From assembly GCF_003688895.1 (NCBI RefSeq), contig NZ_REFV01000005.1:124001-188000 (forward strand): DNA of 64,000 bases. The letters are read 5' to 3'. The stretch's first letter is position 1. Each line of letters opens with the position of its first letter. The position numbers and the translations under genes are program-made. Of this stretch, positions 15,228 through 23,710 are shown piece after piece. The stretch comes from Dokdonia sinensis. Its GTDB lineage: Bacteria > Bacteroidota > Bacteroidia > Flavobacteriales > Flavobacteriaceae. Below the pieces are notes generated by a model. That model was not told the DNA's origin. It did not search any database and worked only from the letters and a program-made list of their open reading frames with translations.

Positions 15228-18200
15228 TTAGTTTTGGAAATATTGTAAATCAAACAGGGCTTCTAAATATTTATCAAGTGCATCGAGCGCGTCCATTTCG
15301 GTCTGTATGGCATCACGTATTATTTGCGTGAATGCTGCATAATCCAGCGCTCCTTCTTTGTATGCCAGCAATGCACCTTTGCGCTGGTCTATGGCAAGTG
15401 GCAAAGCTTCGGTTTTATAGAAAAACCAGGTATCCCGCCATCGTGCATAATTTTGTTGTGCCTGTATGAATTGCGATTGTAGCTCACGCTGTTTAAAGGC
15501 TGCATTGGTTTCTGCAATCTGTGCATCGAGTTTAGCAGCCTTTGCACGACTACGGACAGGTCCAGAAAACAGTGGTATGGAAATCCCAGCTTGATAGGTA
15601 TAAAAACCACTATCGCCATTGACACGTTGCAGGCCACCTTGCAGATTAAACTGGGGCAGTAAATTTGCCCTTGCTGCGTCATAGCTTGCTTGTGCTTCGT
15701 CTATACGCTTTCGCGAAAGCGATAACTCAGGATGATCATTCAATGTATTATTAGACTCTAAAATTGAAATTTCACTAGCTCCCAATTCATCAGAAACGCC
15801 GTACATCGCATCTGGTGTCAACCAAAGGTTGAGCTTTTGCAAGGCGATGAAATAGTCTGTTTCTGCCTGCTGAAACTTATTGTTAATTTGTAGTGCTTGA
15901 TTGCGCGCAGCAGCATATTCCAGTCTTGAAATGGCTTCCACTTCATAATTGAGTTCTACAGATTGTGCAAACTGATCATAAATGCTGTCCAGTTCTCGGT
16001 ACAAAACAAACTTCTTCTTTGCCTGAAAAGCTTCTGACCAGGCCTTTTTGACTTCCCGTTCTATCTGGATTTCCGAAAGGTCAAGAGCTGTTTCGGCTAA
16101 CTGGATGCGTTGTTGTTGCAAACGTTTTTTAGCACCTATTCCCAGTAGATCAATATTCTGTTGACCGATACCTATCAAGGTATAAATACCCTGACCATCT
16201 GCCACTTCTTCGCCACCCGTAAAGATCTGTGTACTACCGAAGTCGTAGGCATTGCCTGAGAGTGCATTCTGTCTTTCGATTTCGAGCTGGCTTGCTTTGA
16301 GTACAGGATAATTTTCTTTGGCAATTTCTACAGCTCGTGATAATGTGATGGGCGTGATGCTGTCCTTAGCAATGAGATCTTGCACAGGTGCTTGTGATTG
16401 TTGCGCTCTCCCTTCGACTGCGCTCTGGGCAGGCGCGAAAGCGGTGCCACCTAACATAAAACCAACTATCAAAATCGTAGTCAAGCCTTGCGGATTAAAC
16501 GAACCAATCTTATTCTGCTCTTTGCGCTCGCGTCTCTTTTCTATAAAGGTATATAGTACGGGAAGCACGACCAACGTGAGCAGCGTAGCTGTAAGCATTC
16601 CACCGATAACTACCGTAGCGAGCGGCTGTTGGACTTCTGCACCGGCCGATGTGGAAAATGCCATAGGTAAAAAGCCGAAAATATCAGTGGTGGCCGTGAG
16701 CATAATGGGACGAATACGTTCTTTAGTCCCTTGAAATATTCTATCCTTTATACTTATCACACCTTCTTCTTTTAAGGAATTAAATCGGTTTATAAGTACC
16801 AGTCCGTTAAGAACTGCAACACCAAATAGCACAATAAAGCCGACACCTGCCGAAATACTAAATGGCATATCCCGCAACCATAGGGCAAACACACCACCGA
16901 TGGCCGCCAAGGGAATCGCTATGTAAATCATTAGCGATTGTGAAAAGGATTTTAAGGCAAAGTACAGCAGTATAAATATTAAAAACAGGGCGATGGGCAC
17001 AACGATTATCAAACGATCCTTTGCGCTTTGTAGATTTTCAAACTCACCACCATAGGTAATATAATAGCCTGATGGCAAGTCCAGTTCTTCATCTAATTTT
17101 TGCTGAATATCTTTTACTACAGACTCCACATCCCTGCCTCTTGCATTTACACCTACGTAGGTTCTTCTATACGTATTGTCACGTGAAATTTGCATAGGTC
17201 CAGGGACGTATTCAATTTCGGCTATTTCGATAATGGGTATCTGATTGCCATCCTTAAGATCGATATACATATTGCGTAGGTCATCGATACTTTTTCTATG
17301 GCTTTCATCAAATCGTACCACGAGATCAAATCGTTTCTCGCCTTCAAAAATTACTCCTGCGGTTCCCCCAGCGAATGCGGTACTTATGTAATCATTTACT
17401 TTTTGAATATCCAGTCCATATTGCGCCATTTTATCACGCTTATATTTTACGGTCATCTGTGGTAATCCTGCAGTTCGTTCTGCACTCACATCACCAGCGC
17501 CAGGAACGGTCTGTATAATCGCTGCCATTTCCTGAACCTTTTGTGATAACACCTCTAAATCTTCGCCATACAGCTTTACCGCAATATCTTCTCTTACACC
17601 TTCTAACAGCTCGTTAAATCGTAACTCTACTGGTTGTGTAAAGACTAAATTCACACCTACGAGTTCTTCATCTAATTTGTCTCTAATGGCATCTATCAAA
17701 CCTTCTTTAGTAGTAGCTGTTGTCCACTGGTCCATATTCTTGTTTAGGATGATGTACATATCTGCAATATCCATAGGCATAGGATCGGTAGGAATATCTG
17801 CAACACCTATACGAGCTGTGACTGTTTTAATTTCAGGGAAATTTTCTAATAGGATAGTTTCTATTTTCTTGGAAACTTCAATAGATTCGGATAATGAACT
17901 TCCTGGTCTAATGAGTGCTTGCATTGCTAGGTCTCCTTCATCAAGCTGGGGCACAAATTCTCCACCCATATTAGAAAAGATAAAACCAGCAATAAGAAGT
18001 AATACGGCAGCAGCTGATAAAACAATAAGTTTTAGTTTAAGGGCTCCCTTTAATAATGGCATATATGTACTATGAATAGCACCTATAATTTTATCACTTA
18101 TTTTTTCGAGCCAGCGCTCAAACCTGCCGAACCAGTTTTTGGTATTTTGTACTGGTTTCATAAAAAGCGCTGCCATCATAGGCACATACGTGAGACACAA

Positions 18201-19673
18201 GATGATGGCACCTATCATTGCAAAGCCAAAGGTGTATGCCATAGGTTTAAACATTTTACCTTCTACACCAGTTAGAAAAAGTATAGGCGTAAAAACGATG
18301 AGGATAATTATCTGTCCAAAAAAAGCGGAACCCATCATCGTGCTTCCTGCATCATAAGCTACTTTATCCATCACTCCTTGATTGAATTTTAGCTTGCCAG
18401 ACCTAATTCGTTTTTGGATCTCATAAACCGTTCCTTCTATAATAATTACCGCACCATCTATGATAATCCCAAAATCAATAGCTCCCAAGCTCATTAAGTT
18501 TGCCCATACATTAAACTGCTTCATCAGGATAAAGGCAAAAAGTAAGGACAAGGGTATGGTCGTGGCTGTTATGATTCCACCTCTTAAACTACCCAGCAAT
18601 AACACAAGGGCAAAAATCACTATAAGAGCACCTTCCAGTAAATTAGTTTTAACCGTATCTGTAGTTCTGGCAATAAGCTCACTACGATCAATTATAGGGG
18701 CGATCGTTAAACCTTCTGGCAGGGATTTTTCAATTTCTGCCATACGATCCTTTACATTTTGAATAACTGCATTAGGATTAGAACCCTTGAGCATCATAAT
18801 CATACCGCCCACGGCTTCCTTACCGTCTTGGGTAAATGCACCATAACGTACCTGACTCCCAAAATGGACACGCGTTGCTACATCTCCAATTGTTATGGGA
18901 ATGTTGCCTTCGTTGATAATCGAGATATTCTTGATGTCTTCCAAAGAGCGAATAAGACCTTCACCTCTTATGAAATTTGACATTTTATTTTTTTCTATGT
19001 AAGCACCGCCTGTATTCACATTGTTCCGAGCGAGAGCCTCATACACTTGTGAAATACTAATACCCAAACTATTCAACTTATCTGGGTTGACAGCGACCTC
19101 GTACTGTTTAATACTGCCTCCATAAGAGTTGACCTCTACCACGCCTTCCAGTAATGTGAGTTGTCGTTTGATAACCCAATCTTGCACGGTGCGCAGTTCC
19201 ATAGGCGAATACTTGTTTTCAAAACCCTCCTCTGGCTTTATAGTGTATTCATAGATTTGACCTAAACCAGTAGAGATGGGACCCATAGATGGACTTCCAA
19301 ATTTTTCAGGGATAGATTCGCCCAGTTCGTTTAGTTTTTCCTGTACCAGCTGTCGAGGAAGATAGGTTCCCATATCGTCTTCAAAAACGATGGTTACTAC
19401 AGAGAGTCCGAAACGTGAGATAGATCTTATTTCGGTAACGCCCGGTAAATTACCCATAGATAATTCTACAGGATAGGTCACGAACTGTTCAATATCTTCC
19501 GTTCCCAGATTGGGCGATTGCGTGATGACTTGCACTTGATTATTGGTAATATCTGGCACAGACCCAAGATTTACCGTTGCCATTGACCAGATACCAACTC
19601 CTATAAGAGTCAACGTAAACAAGCCAATAATAAATTTGTTATTGATTGAAAAATCAATGATTCTGTTAATCAT
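15228..19673 (-). CDS. czcA: CzcA-type RND metal pump fused to a TolC-like channel (1481 aa)
   Basis: Residues 1-1050: heavy-metal RND permease with the HME1 proton-relay motif DFGIIIDGAVIIIEG (about 401-415), typical of Zn/Co/Cd pumps. Residues about 1063-1083 (GLTTILIVGFMLGGTAFAPA) are an extra hydrophobic, signal-like segment; residues about 1095-1481 are an outer membrane factor (TolC family) with two coiled-coil repeats. Such fusions occur in Bacteroidota. The extra segment would carry the channel part across the inner membrane; whether it is then cut is unknown. Repeats sit at the junction (16410) and in the channel part (15706, LSRKR). Confidence 0.92.
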   Translation of the reverse strand: MINRIIDFSINNKFIIGLFTLTLIGVGIWSMATVNLGSVPDITNNQVQVITQSPNLGTEDIEQFVTYPVELSMGNLPGVTEIRSISRFGLSVVTIVFEDDMGTYLPRQLVQEKLNELGESIPEKFGSPSMGPISTGLGQIYEYTIKPEEGFENKYSPMELRTVQDWVIKRQLTLLEGVVEVNSYGGSIKQYEVAVNPDKLNSLGISISQVYEALARNNVNTGGAYIEKNKMSNFIRGEGLIRSLEDIKNISIINEGNIPITIGDVATRVHFGSQVRYGAFTQDGKEAVGGMIMMLKGSNPNAVIQNVKDRMAEIEKSLPEGLTIAPIIDRSELIARTTDTVKTNLLEGALIVIFALVLLLGSLRGGIITATTIPLSLLFAFILMKQFNVWANLMSLGAIDFGIIIDGAVIIIEGTVYEIQKRIRSGKLKFNQGVMDKVAYDAGSTMMGSAFFGQIIILIVFTPILFLTGVEGKMFKPMAYTFGFAMIGAIILCLTYVPMMAALFMKPVQNTKNWFGRFERWLEKISDKIIGAIHSTYMPLLKGALKLKLIVLSAAAVLLLIAGFIFSNMGGEFVPQLDEGDLAMQALIRPGSSLSESIEVSKKIETILLENFPEIKTVTARIGVADIPTDPMPMDIADMYIILNKNMDQWTTATTKEGLIDAIRDKLDEELVGVNLVFTQPVELRFNELLEGVREDIAVKLYGEDLEVLSQKVQEMAAIIQTVPGAGDVSAERTAGLPQMTVKYKRDKMAQYGLDIQKVNDYISTAFAGGTAGVIFEGEKRFDLVVRFDESHRKSIDDLRNMYIDLKDGNQIPIIEIAEIEYVPGPMQISRDNTYRRTYVGVNARGRDVESVVKDIQQKLDEELDLPSGYYITYGGEFENLQSAKDRLIIVVPIALFLIFILLYFALKSFSQSLMIYIAIPLAAIGGVFALWLRDMPFSISAGVGFIVLFGVAVLNGLVLINRFNSLKEEGVISIKDRIFQGTKERIRPIMLTATTDIFGFLPMAFSTSAGAEVQQPLATVVIGGMLTATLLTLVVLPVLYTFIEKRRERKEQNKIGSFNPQGLTTILIVGFMLGGTAFAPAQSAVEGRAQQSQAPVQDLIAKDSITPITLSRAVEIAKENYPVLKASQLEIERQNALSGNAYDFGSTQIFTGGEEVADGQGIYTLIGIGQQNIDLLGIGAKKRLQQQRIQLAETALDLSEIQIEREVKKAWSEAFQAKKKFVLYRELDSIYDQFAQSVELNYEVEAISRLEYAAARNQALQINNKFQQAETDYFIALQKLNLWLTPDAMYGVSDELGASEISILESNNTLNDHPELSLSRKRIDEAQASYDAARANLLPQFNLQGGLQRVNGDSGFYTYQAGISIPLFSGPVRSRAKAAKLDAQIAETNAAFKQRELQSQFIQAQQNYARWRDTWFFYKTEALPLAIDQRKGALLAYKEGALDYAAFTQIIRDAIQTEMDALDALDKYLEALFDLQYFQN
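15706..15721. repeat. Palindrome copy 4 (16 bp, core 15709-15718)
   Basis: CGCTTTCGCGAAAGCG in the channel part of the CzcA fusion, read as LSRKR. Confidence 0.9.
16410..16430. repeat. CTTCGACTGCGCTC-type dispersed repeat at the fusion junction
   Basis: CCCTTCGACTGCGCTCTGGG, related to 8012 and 41751. A half copy of the other palindrome (GCGCGAAAGCGG, about 16433-16444) follows at once. Both fall just after the signal-like segment of the CzcA-TolC fusion. Confidence 0.5.
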
Positions 19674-19792
19674 AGATTAATGTATTAATTCAGTTAAAAA
19701 ACGAGTTTGCGTTTTCGCGTAGCAAAAACATAGTTGAGCATTCCCATTAGGAAAACTTCAAAAAAGGATATAGTTATCCTATGAAAACTGAA

Positions 19793-20101
19793 TTATGCCC
19801 GAGGTGGCTGAAAAAGGGAATGGGGAATATCTTTGCCAAGGTCATCGAAATGGGCAAAGAATTCTTGAGGAATAGCAGGCTGTAGCGGTTGAAATGCAAC
19901 AAGCCCAAAATTTATCGTGTGAACGTGACAACAATGGCATTGGCAAAAAGGCGAGCATAACTCACAGTCTTGGTCGTGGTCGCCATCAATATCGATTACT
20001 GTAACTACTTGGGTATCATCAGCTCTATTTGCCGCATCGCTACAAGGCACTACATTGAGTGCCAAGAAATAAAACGATAAAATGATTGCTACAACTTTCA
20101 C
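19793..20101 (-). CDS. DUF6660 family secreted Cys/His-rich protein (102 aa)
   Basis: Short protein with an N-terminal signal peptide (MKVVAIILSFYFLALNVVPC) and a centre with DHDQDCELCSPFCQCHC, giving six Cys and several His within about 20 residues. Family assigned as DUF6660 from memory; these sit in front of Bacteroidota metal RND operons. Likely periplasmic metal binding, perhaps as sensor or chaperone. It is 119 bp upstream of czcA in the same direction and may be first gene of the block. Confidence 0.78.
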   Translation of the reverse strand: MKVVAIILSFYFLALNVVPCSDAANRADDTQVVTVIDIDGDHDQDCELCSPFCQCHCCHVHTINFGLVAFQPLQPAIPQEFFAHFDDLGKDIPHSLFQPPRA

Positions 20102-20148
20102 AATGCAAAGATAAAATTTTTTTGGTGCAACTGTGTTGCAAATGATTT

Positions 20149-21876
20149 TTACAACGAATCAATCACACTTCCGCAAGTCAACATTGCATCGCCATAGTAT
20201 GGATTTCTTATTTCTTCTTCCATACTTAGCCATACCGCACCTTTATTGTTATTTGCCATAGGGCATTTCTGAATGTAATAATTTATCGAGTTTTTTATGC
20301 TCATTGCAATAGGCACGATATTCTCGTTTAGAATGACGAAGTGAGCGCGCTGGTTTTCCAGATTATCATTGTTTGCAACGGCATCCAGCATCTCAATACT
20401 TTTGGTTAAGTGTTGTTTTTCCATCGTACTTAAATCATCAGTCGATATTGCTTTTAATTTTAATGATGTCGCTTTCGCGAAAGCGGAAACTTGACTTGCA
20501 TCGCTTGCTACAAGGGCATCTTTCATTTTGAGATATGATGGTAATGCTTTGTCGAAATCAGAACTAAACGCATTGCTGAAACTCATTTCCATATCGCCCA
20601 TCATTGCTGATTCGTCCTGCATCATTTGCTGATTCATCATTGATTTTTTACCCTGTAACTGTGCCGCTGCATCTACTGTAAATGTTCCATTGGTAACAAT
20701 TTCATCGCCATTATTTAATCCGGCCGATACTTGGTAAGTTTCGCCAGAGCGATTGCCCAAGGTTACTTCGTGCATTTCAAATACAGGCTCGTTAGGATTG
20801 GTTTTCACATATACCAATGAGCGCTCGCCCGTCCATAACACAGCACTTGCAGGCACGGTAAGGGTGTTTTCCATAGTTTGTGTTGCGCCTTTAACCTTAC
20901 CTGTAACAAACATTCCTGGTTTAAATAGGTCGTCTCTATTTTGAAGGGTTGCACGTACCGTTACCGTTCTTGTAGCATTATTTAAAATTGGGTCAATAAA
21001 TGAAATTGTTCCCTCAAATTCTTTATTTGGATAGGCATTGGTCGTGATGTTGATTTTTTGCCTAACGTTGAATAGCGCTATTTGATTTTCATAGGCATCA
21101 AATTCTGCCCAAACCGAATTGAGGTTGCTCAACTTCACAATAGGCTGTCCTTGATTTACATAATCGCCTTGTGCTGCCATTACTTCTGAAACCGTTCCGG
21201 AAACCGTTGCATAAATCGGGAAATTCTCTCGTACCGTTCCACTTTCTTCAATAGCATTGATTTGTGTATCTGAAAGTTTCCAGTTTTTGAGTTTATTGCG
21301 AACTGCTTTATACAAAGCGGGTTGCGATTCTTTCAACGATGCTGCGGTAATCAATTCCTGTTGTGCCGCTACAAGGTCTGGTGCGTAAATGGTTGCGAGC
21401 AGCTGACCACGATTTACTTGTTGACCTTCGTAGTTGACGTTGAGTCTTTCTATTCTTCCTTTGAAATAGCTGGCTTGCACAGTATTGTTTTCTTCATTAG
21501 CAGCTATTTTTCCAGAAAGGGATGTCATCCCATCATCATCGCTGGCTTCTGCATTGCCCACGATAGTGGTTTGAATATTTGCTAATGCCATAGCATTTTC
21601 GGTCATTTTTATCTCGTTTGCTGCGAGACCTTCAGCACCAGCTTCAGCAGGGATTAAGTCCATTCCACATATAGGACAATCACCAGCTTCGGGTTGCATT
21701 ATCTTTGGGTGCATCGAGCACGTCCACATCCGGTCTGCGCTCTCACCAGAGTGGTCGTGGTCTGACATTTCGGACATATCCTTATTTGAATCACTTGACC
21801 CATTTCCAAAAATGAGCCAGCCTGCGCCCAAACCTATGATTACGGCTATTGCTATATATAAAATGTTCTTATTCAT
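20149..21876 (-). CDS. cusB: CusB-like RND adaptor with heavy-metal-binding and DUF3347 domains (575 aa)
   Basis: Periplasmic adaptor of a copper/silver efflux pump. Order: N-terminal membrane anchor (about 5-25); HMBD zinc-ribbon-like segment WTCSMHPKIMQPEAGDCPICG (about 50-70, with MHP and CPICGMDL); adaptor barrel-sandwich and coiled coil (about 125-400); Met-rich link MMNQQMMQDESAMMGDMEM; and a C-terminal DUF3347 domain (about 438-575) ending in the CPMANNNKGAVWLS...EIRNPYYGDAMLTCG pattern shared with the gene at 27298. Its cusA and cusC partners lie 9-16 kb away. Carries palindrome copy 5 (VSAFAKA). Confidence 0.9.
   Translation of the reverse strand: MNKNILYIAIAVIIGLGAGWLIFGNGSSDSNKDMSEMSDHDHSGESADRMWTCSMHPKIMQPEAGDCPICGMDLIPAEAGAEGLAANEIKMTENAMALANIQTTIVGNAEASDDDGMTSLSGKIAANEENNTVQASYFKGRIERLNVNYEGQQVNRGQLLATIYAPDLVAAQQELITAASLKESQPALYKAVRNKLKNWKLSDTQINAIEESGTVRENFPIYATVSGTVSEVMAAQGDYVNQGQPIVKLSNLNSVWAEFDAYENQIALFNVRQKINITTNAYPNKEFEGTISFIDPILNNATRTVTVRATLQNRDDLFKPGMFVTGKVKGATQTMENTLTVPASAVLWTGERSLVYVKTNPNEPVFEMHEVTLGNRSGETYQVSAGLNNGDEIVTNGTFTVDAAAQLQGKKSMMNQQMMQDESAMMGDMEMSFSNAFSSDFDKALPSYLKMKDALVASDASQVSAFAKATSLKLKAISTDDLSTMEKQHLTKSIEMLDAVANNDNLENQRAHFVILNENIVPIAMSIKNSINYYIQKCPMANNNKGAVWLSMEEEIRNPYYGDAMLTCGSVIDSL
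20470..20485. repeat. Palindrome copy 5 (core 20473-20482)
   Basis: CGCTTTCGCGAAAGCG in cusB, read as AFAKA. Confidence 0.9.
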
Positions 21877-21880
21877 AATC

Positions 21881-22372
21881 TTATTTTTCGTTTTCTAAAC
21901 GTTCAATCATTTCTTTCATTTCGGCAATTTCTCGTCGTTGTGCCTTAATAATATCTTCTGCCAGTTTTTTTACTTCTGGGTCTTTAATATCTGCACGCTC
22001 ACTTGTTAAAATTGCTATAGAATGGTGCGGTATCATTGCTTTCATCCAAAGTACATCGCCCACGGTTGATTTTTGGTCGCGTACCAGTCCTAATGCTCCC
22101 AAAAACAATATAACACTACCTGCGAGAATTGCAATATTCTTTTTCTTGTCTTTATACATATTCAACATAAATAACAACATAATAACAGCCATAGTAGCTA
22201 TTCCTAAACACACCATATAAAATCGTGTAAGACTGAACCACACGTGGTCAAACTCGTAGGTATTTAAATACATTGTGATGTACATTGCTATAAATGATGA
22301 CCCTAGCATAAGGAAGAATTTAGTGTATTGGCTCATTCCTTTGTTCTTGTTTTCGTGTTCGTTTGAATTCAT
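21881..22372 (-). CDS. DUF305 domain membrane protein (163 aa)
   Basis: Four hydrophobic helices in the first two thirds, then a DUF305-like segment with MKAMIPHHSIAILTSE (about 110-125), whose paired His and Met residues suit copper, and a helical end KAQRREIAEMKEMI. DUF305 proteins occur in many copper clusters; their exact chemistry is not established. Four bp upstream of cusB, in the same transcript. Confidence 0.85.
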   Translation of the reverse strand: MNSNEHENKNKGMSQYTKFFLMLGSSFIAMYITMYLNTYEFDHVWFSLTRFYMVCLGIATMAVIMLLFMLNMYKDKKKNIAILAGSVILFLGALGLVRDQKSTVGDVLWMKAMIPHHSIAILTSERADIKDPEVKKLAEDIIKAQRREIAEMKEMIERLENEK

Positions 22373-22397
22373 AATTTTTGGTTTTATTTGTTACTAA

Positions 22398-23105
22398 TTA
22401 TTTAATTTTCTTTTTTAGTTTTCTGATTGATGGGGAGCTGATATACCACAAAACGAAACCGCTTAAGACAGTTATCAATCCCAAAAGTGAAAATGCCCTT
22501 AACAACAACGTGTTGAAATTATCCCTTCCCTGATAATCCATCGTATGGGTCATCCATAGAAAATCAAACCAGCGCCAGTCTCTGTGTCTCACCGTTTGAA
22601 AAGCGCCATTTTCAACCGCCACATAGGCTTTTAAATTTTGTGGTGTCTCATACGAGATTTCATAAGCTGGAAGTGGGCGACCTCGATATTCGTGATGTGG
22701 CCCTACAGAATCGACTAATTGAATTTTTGCTATTTCTAAATCGTCCAACATATACCTATTTGCAACTTGTTGTGCCTCTTCTTTAGTAATTCCATTTTTC
22801 CTTTGACCGGTTCTTGCATTATAAAGCTGTGCATCATTAATCCAATAATAAGGTTCATTGGCTATTTCCAGTAATTCCAAAGATTGTATGGGTTCTTTAA
22901 TAGCCAGTTGGGATGTGCCGAGCAAATTATTAAATGTGGTCTTTAAAGGTGCTTCTTTCTTAAAATGGTCGCCGTGTATCTCGTCGATGTCTGTCCAGCT
23001 GAAATACATCCCACTAATCGTCCACATCAGAAACTGAATCCCTAAAAAGATACCCAAATAGCGGTGCGCTTTTCTAATCCATTTCGCTGTTTTTCTGTTC
23101 ACCAT
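22398..23105 (-). CDS. PepSY domain membrane protein (235 aa)
   Basis: N-terminal helix KWIRKAHRYLGIFLGIQFLMWTISG with a His typical of PepSY-TM proteins, a periplasmic PepSY domain (ITKEEAQQVANRYM, about 109-122), and a C-terminal helix pair after FLWMTHTMDYQGRDNFN, with further conserved His. Such proteins act in haem or metal redox at the membrane in some families; here the role in copper handling is inferred from neighbours. One bp separates its start from the DUF2911 stop. Confidence 0.82.
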   Translation of the reverse strand: MVNRKTAKWIRKAHRYLGIFLGIQFLMWTISGMYFSWTDIDEIHGDHFKKEAPLKTTFNNLLGTSQLAIKEPIQSLELLEIANEPYYWINDAQLYNARTGQRKNGITKEEAQQVANRYMLDDLEIAKIQLVDSVGPHHEYRGRPLPAYEISYETPQNLKAYVAVENGAFQTVRHRDWRWFDFLWMTHTMDYQGRDNFNTLLLRAFSLLGLITVLSGFVLWYISSPSIRKLKKKIK

Positions 23106-23106
23106 T

Positions 23107-23691
23107 TTACTTTATTTCAAAAGGAAATTCAATCGTGACTTTTTCCCAACTCATTGATATTGTTCCGGAAGTCTCAGTTGTTTTGTTTACTTTATACTCT
23201 AAATGTTCCTTGATTTCCTCGGAAATTTTAGGTGTCACTTTAAATCGTAATACATCATCATTTTCAGTATAGTCGTCCTTACCGTGTTGGTTCCAATTCC
23301 TGTTGAAAATGACAGTCCATTCTTCTTGATTCGGAATTACAAAAAATCCATATTTCCCAGCTTTTAATTCTTTACCGTCAATTTGTATATCCTTGTTTGT
23401 TTCCAACCAAGTAGCCATATGGGCACCAGCCTGCCAGACTTGGTCGTAAGCCAACAATCCACCGAAAATGATTCTATTCCGCACGCCTGGCGACGAATAA
23501 TCTATATGGATATGTGTATCGCCTATCATCGCCATTGCCGATGTATGTGGACTTAGGGTTTTTTTGTTCTCAGATGTAGGTTCACTTGGGGTATGATTGT
23601 GTTCTGTCTCTATTTTGGGATTATTCTTTTCTTCATTTTTACAGCCGATGACAGCAACGACCAATAGAATTATCAAAATTTTGTATTTCAT
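23107..23691 (-). CDS. DUF2911 lipoprotein (194 aa)
   Basis: Signal with lipobox ILLVVAVIGC (Cys about 17), His-containing linker, then the DUF2911 domain: HIDYSSPGVRNRIIFGGL (about 63-80), WQAGAHMATW, and GKYGFFVIPNQEEWTVIFN. Periplasmic. Function of the family unknown; it recurs next to copper genes in Bacteroidota (memory). Twenty bp downstream of the CopA ATPase stop. Confidence 0.83.
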   Translation of the reverse strand: MKYKILIILLVVAVIGCKNEEKNNPKIETEHNHTPSEPTSENKKTLSPHTSAMAMIGDTHIHIDYSSPGVRNRIIFGGLLAYDQVWQAGAHMATWLETNKDIQIDGKELKAGKYGFFVIPNQEEWTVIFNRNWNQHGKDDYTENDDVLRFKVTPKISEEIKEHLEYKVNKTTETSGTISMSWEKVTIEFPFEIK

Positions 23692-23710
23692 AATTATTCA
23701 ATTAGTTAGA

